40,651 nt of DNA from DASQBT01 sp035635075 (GCA_035635075.1 DASQBT010000048.1:1-40651); one strand, 5' to 3'; positions 11,007-20,369 are shown, numbered from the stretch's first letter. Notes: a model not told the origin generated them from the sequence alone. Translations and numbers: made by a program.

Positions 11007-11324
11007 TCAATAAAGGGGCACCGAGGGGTCTATCTCCTTGGACCAGGCGTCAATCCCGCCGGCCAAGTTGAGGACGTCTGCAAACCCCTCGCTCTCCAGA
11101 AACTTGGCAACCCGCCAGGAGCGGATTCCATGGTGACAGATAACAATCGTTTCCTGGGCCTTATTTAATTCCGCCAGGCGCGACGGGATCTGGCCCATGG
11201 GTATCCAGGTCGCGCCCGGAAAGGGGGCAACACGGATTTCCCATTCTTCACGTACATCTACCACTGCGGGCGCCTTCCCCTCCTTGAGCAAGGCCTCTAG
11301 CTGGGCAACGCTAATATTGCGCAC
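11007..11324 (-). CDS. Rhodanese-like domain protein, single domain
   Basis: A 105-residue stand-alone rhodanese domain, a sulfurtransferase fold that carries sulfur as a persulfide on an active-site cysteine. Seen: VVDVREEWE (CH2A-like start), the catalytic loop CHHGIRS with Cys63, and the C-terminal FADVLNLAGGIDAWS. No signal peptide is present, so it is cytoplasmic. It sits between pcm (26 bases upstream) and tolC, an order commonly met in betaproteobacteria, probably as one transcript. The true substrate (thiosulfate or protein persulfide) cannot be read from sequence. Confidence 0.92.
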   Translation of the reverse strand: MRNISVAQLEALLKEGKAPAVVDVREEWEIRVAPFPGATWIPMGQIPSRLAELNKAQETIVICHHGIRSWRVAKFLESEGFADVLNLAGGIDAWSKEIDPSVPLY

Positions 11325-11350
11325 GGGCGCCTTACTCCGCCTGGGCCTTC

Positions 11351-12004
11351 CTAGAATACGAACCGGTCCGGCTGGGCTGCATGCTGCAATGCCTTGACCA
11401 GGGTTTCAAACAGGACGGTGCGGCGGTAGGAGCCGGGCGCAACACAGGTAATTAGGGTAGCCTGCATGATCGGCCCTTCGCCCAGAATGACAAACAGCCT
11501 TCCGCCGGGCTTCAGTTGTTTGGGCAAGGCTTCCGGCAGGAGCGGCAGCGAGCCGGTCATGACAATGGCGTCATAGGGCCCCTGCGATGGCCAGCCGCAG
11601 GCGCCGTCCCCGGTTTCCTGGCTGATATTCCCAAATCCTTGGCCAACAAATTTCCGGCTGGCCTCGGCGACAAATTCCGCCACACAATCCACGCTACGCA
11701 CGTGACCTGCAAGAGACGCGAGCAACGCAGTGAAATAGCCGCTGCCTGTGCCCACTTCGAGCACCGTGTCGGTTCGTTTCAACTGCAGTTCCTGCAGGCA
11801 GCGGGCTTCGAGTTTTGGGGACCACATTTGCTCGCCATGCCCGAGCGGGATTTCCATATCGACGAAAGCCAGCGAGCGGTAAGGGACGGGCACGAACTCT
11901 TCCCGCTTGACCTTGAGCAACAACTCCAGCACATCCGGATCCAGGACCTCCCAGGGACGGATCTGCTGTTCGATCATGTTATACCGGGCCTGCTCGATGT
12001 CCAT
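11351..12004 (-). CDS. pcm: Protein-L-isoaspartate O-methyltransferase family
   Basis: A 217-residue PCMT-family methyltransferase. Classical members use SAM to methylate isoaspartyl residues and start repair of aged proteins. Seen: MIEQQIRPWEVLD at the N-terminus, PLGHGEQMWSPKLEAR, where the classical active-site motif region lies, the SAM loop VLEVGTGSGYFTALLA (about 81-96), and the C-terminal FETLVKAL. The classical motif ISQPY/IS is here MWSP, so this is the betaproteobacterial variant subfamily and repair activity is not certain. First gene of pcm-rhodanese-tolC; divergent from thiC, whose riboswitch lies about 90 bases upstream. Confidence 0.85.
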   Translation of the reverse strand: MDIEQARYNMIEQQIRPWEVLDPDVLELLLKVKREEFVPVPYRSLAFVDMEIPLGHGEQMWSPKLEARCLQELQLKRTDTVLEVGTGSGYFTALLASLAGHVRSVDCVAEFVAEASRKFVGQGFGNISQETGDGACGWPSQGPYDAIVMTGSLPLLPEALPKQLKPGGRLFVILGEGPIMQATLITCVAPGSYRRTVLFETLVKALQHAAQPDRFVF

Positions 12005-12093
12005 CGTTCCTTGCTCCAGCTAAAATTCGATAATTCAATAAGTTAAGTAGGGGCTTGTCTTGCAATTATTCCATAATTCCGCTACTTTCGACC

Positions 12094-12180
12094 TATCGCT
12101 GGGGGTCTTTGCGCGCTGACGCAAAGTGAGAAACACCCTTTGAACCTGATCCGGGTCATTCCGGCGTAGGGAACGCGAGT
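12094..12180 (+). promoter_or_regulatory. TPP riboswitch (THI element) aptamer upstream of thiC
   Basis: The sequence matches the TPP aptamer in order: ggggg (12101-12105), a perfect 7-base P3 stem ctttgcg (12107-12113) / cgcaaag (12120-12126), tgagaaa (12127-12133), accc (12135-12138), the core acctgatc (12144-12151), and cattccggcgtagggaa (12157-12173). P1 can close with tcgc (12096-12099) against gcga (12175-12178). This RNA binds thiamin pyrophosphate and lowers thiC expression when thiamin is plentiful. It is the only THI element seen in the window. Confidence 0.95.
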
Positions 12181-12214
12181 CTCGCGCTCCCCAATTTTTC
12201 CTGACAGGAGCGCG
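12169..12214 (+). promoter_or_regulatory. Expression platform of the thiC riboswitch with competing helices
   Basis: Segment cgcgctcc (12183-12190) can pair perfectly with ggagcgcg (12207-12214), which contains the thiC ribosome site. The same segment can instead pair with ggaacgcg (12170-12177), inside a hairpin 12169-12179 / 12181-12191 with one mismatch. That second pairing uses the conserved gggaa of the aptamer and the 3' strand of P1. Bound TPP should thus free 12183-12190 to hide the ribosome site. A run of five T (12195-12199) after the hairpin also makes it resemble an intrinsic terminator. The translational reading fits the normal OFF logic; transcription termination is the alternative. 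Confidence 0.6.
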
Positions 12215-12215
12215 C

Positions 12216-14147
<1,932 letters not shown>

Positions 14148-14451
14148 GGATTAATGCAAGAGACGCTGGCGGAAGTTCAGTTGGACTGCGATGCAGGGCA
14201 GATATTGAGGCACGCAGTTCGCGCGGATCGTCTGGAATAGAACCCCATTGCCCGGCACTCGTTACCGGCTGCGCCCTACCATTATTTGCGGCATGAACGC
14301 GTAGACGATGCGCTAAGACTGCCTGCGCGTTATCCAGACGCTTCGACTGCGAGGTGTGTCACAGGCCCAATGCAGGTTGGCACGCTTTGGGGAACCAATT
14401 TCCACCCGCTGTGCCTGAGATTAACGATCGTGCTTACCAGGGAGCGTTGCC
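14148..14451. other. Intergenic stretch without recognisable gene
   Basis: About 300 bases between thiC and the small secreted-protein gene. No terminator with a T-run, no open frame of interest and no clear promoter was seen. A tggcacg string near 14378 recalls half of a sigma-54 site, but the -12 element is missing. Confidence 0.5.
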
Positions 14452-14829
14452 ATGAAGCTGCAATATGCTTTTGCCGTGCTGGCCGCAGCCGGCGCTTTAT
14501 CGGGCCCAGTCAAGGCGCAGGAACCTTCCCCACCGCCTGATCTGGAACGTTTTCGTGCCTTGGTGAAGCCCGCCGATGTGGACCTGTTTTTCAATTACCT
14601 GCGCGATTCCGTGAAGGCCGGCATGGAAGGCAGGGCCCCGCCCCCGCCGCCCCCGCAGCTGTCTCAAAGAGCCCGCGAACTGGCCGAGTCTTTCCGTCAG
14701 GAAGGCGCCATGACCCTGGACCAGATGCTGGAGATGATCAGGCAGGAGATGAAGAAATCTTTGCCTCCGCCTGAGCCGTCCGCTACGCCGCGGGATGATT
14801 GCTCGGATAAGCCCGACTACCGAACCTGA
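14452..14829 (+). CDS. Small secreted proline-rich protein of unknown function
   Basis: A 125-residue protein that I do not recognise. A signal peptide is clear: MKLQYAFAVLAAAGALSGPV, with cleavage likely at VKAQ-EP. The mature part is charged, with three short proline runs (SPPP near 26-29, PPPPPP near 64-69, LPPPEP near 104-109) separating two predicted helices, ERFRALVKPADVDLFFNYLR and ARELAESFRQEGAMTLDQML. One Cys (DDCSDKPD) lies near the end. A gggag ribosome site precedes the ATG. It is probably periplasmic and may act as a small helical binding protein, but that is a guess. It is co-directional with uppP but 132 bases apart, with a repeat between them. Confidence 0.7.
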   Translation: MKLQYAFAVLAAAGALSGPVKAQEPSPPPDLERFRALVKPADVDLFFNYLRDSVKAGMEGRAPPPPPPQLSQRARELAESFRQEGAMTLDQMLEMIRQEMKKSLPPPEPSATPRDDCSDKPDYRT

Positions 14830-14872
14830 TTCCTTCGATTTCCTTCGATCCGGGTTAAGATTGGCCGCCGCC

Positions 14873-14913
14873 TGACCCCTCGCCCCCTTGCGGGGAGGGG
14901 CAGTGGTGAGGGG
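14873..14913. repeat. Dispersed GC-rich intergenic repeat
   Basis: The segment tgacccctcgcccccttgcg (from 14873) and the following ggggaggggcagtggtgagg is a well-known type of dispersed intergenic sequence in proteobacterial genomes. It can fold: cccctcgcccc pairs with ggggagggg with one bulge. No T-run follows on the plus strand, so it is not a clear terminator. Confidence 0.5.
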
Positions 14914-14961
14914 ATCTTGAAATGATCCGCCACGCGTTTTCTTATCCGGACATTGCCGCTT

Positions 14962-15786
14962 ATGGACACTGCGATTTACCTCAAGGCCCTGATCCTGGGC
15001 ATCGTCGAGGGACTGACCGAATTCCTGCCGGTGTCCAGCACCGGGCATTTGATCCTGGTCGGCGACCTGCTCAATTTCAATGACGAAAGAGGCAAGGTGT
15101 TCGAAATCGTCATCCAGCTGGGGGCAATTCTTGCGGTCGTATGGGATTACCGGTCACGCCTCGGATGGGCGATCAAGGGACTCGGGCGGGACGGCGTCGC
15201 CAACCGTTTCTGGCTCAATCTGGCCCTGGCCTTCATTCCGCTTGCGGTCATCGGCCTGATCTACGGCAAACAAATAAAGGCGGCTTTGTTTTCGGCGGTG
15301 CCGGTGGCGCTTGCCTTCATCATCGGCGGCCTGTTCATACTCTGGGCAGAAAAGCGACGCCATGTCGTTCGGGTGGAGACCGTGGAAGCCGTCAGCCCGC
15401 TGGACGCAATCAAGCTTGGCTTCGCTCAGGCGCTCGCGCTGATTCCGGGGACCTCGCGCTCCGGGGCCACAATCATCGGCGGCCTGTTCTTTGGCCTATC
15501 CCGCAAGGCGGCGACCGAGTTCTCCTTCTTTCTTGCGGTGCCTACCCTCGGCGCGGCGTCATTCTATGAACTCTACAAGGCGCGGGCTCTGCTTGATGCT
15601 CACGAGATGGGCGTTCTGGCCGTGGGCTTTGTCGCGGCTTTCATCAGCGCGGCCTTTTCGGTCAAGGCCCTGATCCGCTATATCAGCAGCCATGACTTCA
15701 CCGTATTCGCCTGGTACCGCATTGTCTTTGGCGGCGTGATTCTGCTGACCGCGTATACCGGGCTGGTGGACTGGACTCACCCTTAA
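14962..15786 (+). CDS. uppP: Undecaprenyl-diphosphatase UppP (BacA)
   Basis: UppP is a polytopic inner-membrane enzyme that dephosphorylates undecaprenyl pyrophosphate to regenerate the lipid carrier for peptidoglycan and LPS O-antigen. The 274 residues and the motifs GIVEGLTEFLPVSSTGH (Glu16, Glu20, His29) and PGTSRSG (162-168) are diagnostic. About eight hydrophobic segments follow. The ATG at 14962 gives the usual MDTAIYLKAL start; a TTG at 14953 would add three residues only. The stop codon overlaps that of the opposing exbD gene. Confidence 0.97.
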   Translation: MDTAIYLKALILGIVEGLTEFLPVSSTGHLILVGDLLNFNDERGKVFEIVIQLGAILAVVWDYRSRLGWAIKGLGRDGVANRFWLNLALAFIPLAVIGLIYGKQIKAALFSAVPVALAFIIGGLFILWAEKRRHVVRVETVEAVSPLDAIKLGFAQALALIPGTSRSGATIIGGLFFGLSRKAATEFSFFLAVPTLGAASFYELYKARALLDAHEMGVLAVGFVAAFISAAFSVKALIRYISSHDFTVFAWYRIVFGGVILLTAYTGLVDWTHP

Positions 15787-16205
15787 GGCTGGGTCGGCGG
15801 GTCGGTGACTAAACCGATCCGGGTCAGCCCGGCCTGGGCAGCCAGCGACATGACCTTGGCGACCGGGTCATATTCGGCGTGACGGTCGGCACGGATGTGC
15901 AGTTCGGGCTGCGGCCGCAGTCTTGCCGAAGCTGCAAAACGCGGGCCCAGCCGATCGATCGTGACTTTTTCGCCCTCCCAGTACACGCTGCCGTCCCGGC
16001 GGATGCCCAACTCGATATGCTCGGGTTTGGTGATGTTGGGTGAACTGCTGGCCTTGGGCAGGTCGATCTTGACCGCATTGGTCAAGAGCGGCGCGGTAAT
16101 GATGAAAATCACCAGCAGCACCAGCATGACATCCACCAGCGGCACCACGTTGATATCCGCCATCGGCCCCTGATGACGGCGCTGTTCGAAACGTCCCATG
16201 GCCAT
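15783..16205 (-). CDS. exbD: Biopolymer transport protein ExbD/TolR family
   Basis: A 140-residue ExbD-type subunit that, with ExbB, couples proton flow to TonB. One membrane helix follows a short cytoplasmic N-terminus: VVPLVDVMLVLLVIFIITAP, with the essential proton-carrying Asp25. The periplasmic C-terminal domain has the expected ELGIRRDGSVYWEGE and ELHIRADRHAEYDPV. The start is taken at 16205, with an in-frame ATG two codons later equally possible. Third gene of tonB-exbB-exbD, three bases after exbB. It ends 3 bases into the uppP end, convergent. Confidence 0.93.
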   Translation of the reverse strand: MAMGRFEQRRHQGPMADINVVPLVDVMLVLLVIFIITAPLLTNAVKIDLPKASSSPNITKPEHIELGIRRDGSVYWEGEKVTIDRLGPRFAASARLRPQPELHIRADRHAEYDPVAKVMSLAAQAGLTRIGLVTDPPTQP

Positions 16206-16208
16206 GGC

Positions 16209-16940
16209 CTAGCCCATCCTTGCGGACTGCAGCGGGCGCACTTCGCCGCTGGCTGAGGTGTTGGACTTCTCGCCCACCGTGATGATGGCATACAGGTCAT
16301 GGGCGAAGGCATCGAGCTTGGCCAGCCATACCCGGTTGCGGCGATTGAAGGCGTTGTAGGCCAGCACTGCGGGAATAGCCACTGCCAAGCCCAGGGCAGT
16401 CATGATCAGCGCCTCGCCTACCGGCCCGGATACCTTGTCCAGGGTACCCTGGCCGGACAGGCCAATATTGACCAGCGCGTGGTAGATCCCCCAGACCGTG
16501 CCGAACAGGCCGACATAGGGTGCGGACGAGCCCGCTGAAGCCAGGATCGTGAGTCCGTGTTCGACTCGCGCCGCCTCCTGGTCAATGCCATTGCGCAGCA
16601 GGCGGGTGAGGAACTCGCTTAAGCCCCCGGCCGCGGCCAGTTTTTGCATGCCGTGTTTTTCGTTGTCGCTGGCCGCGTCCAATGCATCATGCGCGAGTTG
16701 GGCGAACGCATGGTTGCGCGGCTGCTTGAGCAGTGCGTGGCGAATCTGCGGCAGCGAATCCGCCGCCCAGAATTGGGCAAGAAATTCCTCCGCGCGCTGC
16801 TTGTCAAGGACGTTGCTAACGGCCTTGGTCAAGATCAGATACCAGCTCGCCAGGGACAAGGCCAGGAGCAAAAGGAGCACGGTCTTGCTCAGCGCATCGG
16901 CCTGAACTATGAAGTGGGAAAAACCGAGCGAGGTTTCCAT
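16209..16940 (-). CDS. exbB: Biopolymer transport protein ExbB/TolQ family
   Basis: A 243-residue MotA/TolQ/ExbB proton-channel protein. Three membrane helices are visible: the first near 19-42 (LLLLLALSLASWYLIL), the second in GSSAPYVGLFGTVWGIYHAL, the third in ALGLAVAIPAVLAYNAF. The cytoplasmic part lies between helices one and two. The start at 16940 (METSLGFSHFIVQADALS) follows the tonB stop by one base; the tonB 3' end supplies the ribosome site (gaaggaag). The frame stays open upstream, but that part is the tonB shadow. Energises TonB-dependent uptake across the outer membrane, though no receptor gene is present. Confidence 0.93.
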   Translation of the reverse strand: METSLGFSHFIVQADALSKTVLLLLLALSLASWYLILTKAVSNVLDKQRAEEFLAQFWAADSLPQIRHALLKQPRNHAFAQLAHDALDAASDNEKHGMQKLAAAGGLSEFLTRLLRNGIDQEAARVEHGLTILASAGSSAPYVGLFGTVWGIYHALVNIGLSGQGTLDKVSGPVGEALIMTALGLAVAIPAVLAYNAFNRRNRVWLAKLDAFAHDLYAIITVGEKSNTSASGEVRPLQSARMG

Positions 16941-16941
16941 G

Positions 16942-17607
16942 TTATCTTCCTTCAAGGACAAAATTGAAGGGCTGCAGCGCAACCGCGCGCACCATGACGC
17001 CGTCACGCTGCGTCGGCTTGCAACGCCAATGTTTGACCGCGTATAAAGCCGCTTCATCCAGCCGCGCGTAGCCCGAACTGGTCTTGACCGTGGCAGATTC
17101 AACCTGTCCGTCTTCATCCAGTTCCACCCGCAGGACAGCCTTGCCCTCTTCGCCCAGGCGACGCGAAACCAAAGGATACGGCGGCGGCGTCCGCTCTGGG
17201 CAGGACACTGCCAGGTCCCCGCTCAGCACCGCGGGATCAGCATGTTTGGGCGGCCGGGAAGCCGGCTCAACGGTCACCTCGACTCGTGTTGGAGCCGAAG
17301 CAGTCGGCGGTGCGAACGGTTCATTCGAAGGAACCACAGGTGCTTGCGGGACAAGCTGCCGTGAAGGCGGCGGATCAGGTACACGAGGTCGATCCCACTC
17401 GATACGTCGTGGTTTGGGCAGGGAGGGCCGAGCGGGCTTTGGCCTTGGAGAAGCTTTCAGCAAATCAACAAACACCGTCGCTGCTTCAGATGGAGGCGGC
17501 AGCACGCGATACTTCCACACGCTATACAGCACTGCGCCGTGCATGGCGAGCACGACGAAAAAGGCTGCCAGGCGGAATCCCCTTTGAAGCGACTGTTGAT
17601 CTTCCAT
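16942..17607 (-). CDS. tonB: TonB energy-transducing protein
   Basis: A 221-residue TonB. Its N-terminal signal-anchor helix (about 13-31, LAAFFVVLAMHGAVLYSV) holds it in the inner membrane. A long Pro-rich and basic linker (about 36-115) spans the periplasm. The C-terminal TonB domain (about 140-221) includes PPYPLVSRRLGEEGKAVLRV and YARLDEAALYAVKHWRC. The ATG at 17607 is chosen because the anchor follows at normal distance; the frame's earlier ATG at 17625 adds six residues. First gene of tonB-exbB-exbD. No Fur-box-like palindrome was found upstream, so iron control is not shown by sequence. Confidence 0.92.
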   Translation of the reverse strand: MEDQQSLQRGFRLAAFFVVLAMHGAVLYSVWKYRVLPPPSEAATVFVDLLKASPRPKPARPSLPKPRRIEWDRPRVPDPPPSRQLVPQAPVVPSNEPFAPPTASAPTRVEVTVEPASRPPKHADPAVLSGDLAVSCPERTPPPYPLVSRRLGEEGKAVLRVELDEDGQVESATVKTSSGYARLDEAALYAVKHWRCKPTQRDGVMVRAVALQPFNFVLEGR

Positions 17608-18109
17608 GGCGAATAATCTAAACACAAACGCAGCCTGTCAGCTGCTGCGGGATGTATGCAACCGCATTTTTCAATGCTTATTCAAGTCTGCGAATCAAGT
17701 CAATTGTGGGCCAGGGCTGCGCGCAGACTAGATAGCCCCGGAGGAACAGTCGCAAAAATCAAATGAATGCCGGTTGATTGGCCCTTGCGGGCGGCAGCTC
17801 CCACCGAAACCGGACATTTTGGCGCGACCACCTCGAATATCCTGAACGGGCGATATCGCCCCCATATAGTCGCACAGCGTTTGCGTGGAGCGCGCATGCT
17901 TTGCATCAAGGCCAATTGACAGGCGAGGAATGAACAGCGAGAGGACCTTAGGTGCACGAAAATTCTGACCCAGACCGCTGCGCAGAGCGTTGTTCAACCT
18001 TGATCTCCCGAAGGTCGCGCCTTGATGATCGCCAGCGCTTTGCTATTCTTAGTTTCAGAGCGCCAGCCACGCAAATCGAATACGGCAAGAAAAGAGGAGG
18101 ACTCAGGCG
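17608..18109. other. Long intergenic region, no gene recognised
   Basis: Between tonB (leftward) and a small rightward gene lie 500 bases with several overlapping short open frames on the minus strand (17700-17957, 17728-17997, 17948-18241). None has a recognisable product or a ribosome site. The region must hold divergent promoters. An aggagg ribosome site for the next gene lies at about 18096-18101. The overlapping frames could be remnants of a decayed gene, but nothing supports a family. Confidence 0.4.
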
Positions 18110-18388
18110 ATGCCGAGATTTCTGATTGAAGTCCCACACGAGGAAGAAGTCGTGCCGTGCGCCCACCTCGTCAAAATCTTCCTTGAGAGCGGCTCCCATT
18201 TCCTCACGCATGCAGATTGGGGGTGCAAGGATGGGGATCACAAAGCATGGATCATTGCGGACTTAGACAGCAAGGATCAGGCCCGAGCTATCGTACCTGC
18301 TGCGTACCGCTCTCGGACCAAGATTGTGCAACTCAATAAATTCACCATTGAAGAAATCGACGATCTCCTTCGCTATCACCAAGGTTAA
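18110..18388 (+). CDS. Small conserved-looking protein of unknown function
   Basis: A 92-residue protein beginning MPRFLIEVPHEEEVVPC. A strong ribosome site (gaggagg) lies 9 bases upstream, so it is very likely expressed. It has no signal peptide or membrane helix. The layout, an opening beta strand, then helix (AHLVKIFLESGSH), then strand (HKAWIIADLDSKDQARA), then a second helix and VQLNKFTIEEIDDLL, suggests a ferredoxin-like alpha/beta fold similar to DUF3303/DUF4242-type small proteins. Two cysteines (Cys17 and Cys39 in HADWGCKDG) are notable. It is followed after 316 bases by the receiver-oxidoreductase gene in the same direction. A functional link is possible but not shown. Confidence 0.75.
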   Translation: MPRFLIEVPHEEEVVPCAHLVKIFLESGSHFLTHADWGCKDGDHKAWIIADLDSKDQARAIVPAAYRSRTKIVQLNKFTIEEIDDLLRYHQG

Positions 18389-18704
18389 GTCGAGGGGTAG
18401 TCCGGGCAAGAGTTTGCAGGTGGCGGCGCGATGTTTTGTGCGCCGTGCCCGGGAGCATCCCATGGATGTGCGGCCGCGCGAAAGTTGGCGTGCCAGGTAG
18501 GACGGAGTGCATGGCAAACCTGCGCAACCCCCTTTTCTTAAGGAAGTCGGTTGTCCTCTGAACAACGATCGTGGCGCAGGTTTTGCGCTGGAGCGTGAAA
18601 CCTCGCGGCGCGAAGCGAAGTGGTCCGCCACCGCAATCCGGAACGTCCTGCAAAGTTCGCGCTTTGGTTCTTGCCATTCCAGGACGGGCCACAAGGGGGT
18701 TCTT
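18389..18704. other. Intergenic region with a compound hairpin
   Basis: About 316 bases before the receiver-oxidoreductase gene. A two-part foldback is visible: an outer stem ccgggca (18402-18408) / tgcccgg (18446-18452), and an inner stem cggcgc (18424-18429) / gcgccg (18440-18445), whose 3' arms are directly adjacent. No T-run follows. The reading frame of the downstream gene stays open back to 18507, but that part has no ribosome site and no recognisable domain, so it is taken as untranslated. Confidence 0.45.
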
Positions 18705-20369
18705 ATGGCAGAGAGACCTGTGATCATGGTGGTCGATGATGAGCCTGCTGCCTTGGCGGCGATGCTCGACGCCCTTACACGGCGGTTCGGCGGGGACTAC
18801 CGCGTCGTGCCCCACCTTTCCGCACCCGCTGCTCTGGATGCCGTTTTCAAGATCAAGGCGGACGGCGAGGAAATCGCATTGGTCATCGCGGACCAGTGGA
18901 TGCCCGAGATGACGGGCAGCGATTTCCTCGGGCGGGTTCACTCGATCGAGCCGACGGCGAAGCGCGCCCTGCTCGTCGCCTGGGGCGACCACGCGGCCTC
19001 GCCCACTATTCTGCAGGCCTGCGCGCTGGGGCAGTTGGACAATTACCTTTACAAGCCCTGGACGCCTGCCGAGGTCCATCTGTATCCGCTGGTGAGCGAG
19101 TTCCTGGCGGAATGGACGCGGATCCACCGGCCGGGAATGGAGCTGATTAACATCGTGGGCGATGAACTTTCCGCGCGTTCGAATGAGATCCGCGAGCTGC
19201 TCAACCGCAACGGGGTCCCCTACGGGTTCCACCACGCCGCGTCCCCGATGGCCAAACGACTGAGCGAGGAACGCGGCACCGATCTCACGACATTGCCGGC
19301 TATTTTCCTGCTCGACGGATCGGTGCTCGCCGACCCGACGGACGCGGAGATCATGGACGCCATCGGTGAAAACCCGCGCGAGTTGTCCTGCGACATGGCC
19401 GTGGTCGGCGCTGGACCCGCCGGGCTCACATCGGCCGTTCACGCCGGATCGGAGGGGCTGCGGACCTTGATCATCGAGCGGCACGTGATCGGCGGACAGG
19501 CCGGCGCGAGTTCCCTCATCAGGAATTACCTCGGTTTCCCGCGCGGAATCAGCGGCGCGGAGCTTGCTCAGCGGGCCTACCAGCAGGCGTGGCTGTTCGG
19601 AGCAAAGTTCGTATTTGCGCGGGAGGTGAGAGGACTCCGTACGAACGGCGTGAAGAAGATCCTGACCTTATCGGACGGACGCGAGATTACGGCAGCGGCG
19701 GTGATCGTCGCGACCGGAGCGAAGTACCGTCGTCTGGAGGTTCCGGAGATCGACCGCTTTGTCGGCAGAAGTATCTTTTACACGACGTTCGGCGAGACGC
19801 GACTTCTGCACGACCTCGACGTGGCGGTGACCGGAGGAGGAAACTCGGCGGGGCAGGCGGCGATCCACCTCGCAGCCTTCGCGCGCCGGGTGACGCTGGT
19901 GGTGCGGGCGAATTCGCTCGAGCGTGGAATGTCGGATTACCTGGTGCAGCAGATCCGCCTGGCGCCCAACATCGAGGTGAGGCTCGGGTCCGAAGTGGTC
20001 GGCGCAGAGGGTGACGCGCTGATGGAACGTCTGGCGATCCGTGACAGAGTGAGCAATGCCGTCGAAACCATTCCGGCAAAGATGCTCTTCGTGCTGATCG
20101 GAGCCATGCCACACACGGACTGGCTCGCCGATACGGTCCAGCGCGACAAGAAGGGTTTCATCATCACCGGTTCCGACGTCGACCTGGGAACCTGGCCGAT
20201 TGAACGCAAACCGATGAGCTTCGAGACGAGTGTGCCGGGAATATTCGCCGTCGGCGACGTCCGCCTCGGGTCCATGAAACGCGTGGCGTCCGCAGTGGGT
20301 GAGGGAGCGGGGGCGGTACAAAATGTCCACCAGTATATGGAGGAAGCACAAAAGACCGCGTCAGGCTGA
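18705..20369 (+). CDS. Receiver domain / thioredoxin-fold / thioredoxin-reductase-like FAD oxidoreductase fusion
   Basis: A 554-residue three-part protein. Residues 5-125 form a response-regulator receiver: Asp11, Asp12, phospho-acceptor Asp63 in VIADQWMPEMTG, and Lys117 in YLYKPW. Residues about 145-225 resemble a glutaredoxin-like fold (INIVGDELSARSNEIRELL, then LPAIFLLDG), but the usual CxxC is replaced by SARS. From about 230 to the end is a TrxB-like flavoprotein: FAD loop VVGAGPAGLTSA, ATGAKYRRLEVPE, the NADPH loop TGGGNSAGQAA, and C-terminal GIFAVGDVRLGSMKRVASAV. Where thioredoxin reductase has CATC, this protein reads YTTF, so it cannot reduce thioredoxin in the normal way. The ATG at 18705 follows aaggggg. 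It is probably a phosphorylation-tuned NAD(P)H/FAD sensor or reductase with an unknown acceptor. Confidence 0.85.
   Translation: MAERPVIMVVDDEPAALAAMLDALTRRFGGDYRVVPHLSAPAALDAVFKIKADGEEIALVIADQWMPEMTGSDFLGRVHSIEPTAKRALLVAWGDHAASPTILQACALGQLDNYLYKPWTPAEVHLYPLVSEFLAEWTRIHRPGMELINIVGDELSARSNEIRELLNRNGVPYGFHHAASPMAKRLSEERGTDLTTLPAIFLLDGSVLADPTDAEIMDAIGENPRELSCDMAVVGAGPAGLTSAVHAGSEGLRTLIIERHVIGGQAGASSLIRNYLGFPRGISGAELAQRAYQQAWLFGAKFVFAREVRGLRTNGVKKILTLSDGREITAAAVIVATGAKYRRLEVPEIDRFVGRSIFYTTFGETRLLHDLDVAVTGGGNSAGQAAIHLAAFARRVTLVVRANSLERGMSDYLVQQIRLAPNIEVRLGSEVVGAEGDALMERLAIRDRVSNAVETIPAKMLFVLIGAMPHTDWLADTVQRDKKGFIITGSDVDLGTWPIERKPMSFETSVPGIFAVGDVRLGSMKRVASAVGEGAGAVQNVHQYMEEAQKTASG

Noticed and set aside
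14376..14395. Sigma-54-like tggcacg
   Set aside because: The -12 ttgc element is not at the correct distance.
17608..17700. Fur box for tonB
   Set aside because: I looked for a gataatgattatc-like palindrome and found none.
17700..17957. Minus-strand 85-codon frame upstream of tonB
   Set aside because: No ribosome site, no domain, and two other frames are equally open there.
18507..18704. N-terminal extension of the receiver-oxidoreductase
   Set aside because: The frame is open, but there is no ribosome site at 18507, and the receiver begins naturally at 18705 after aaggggg.
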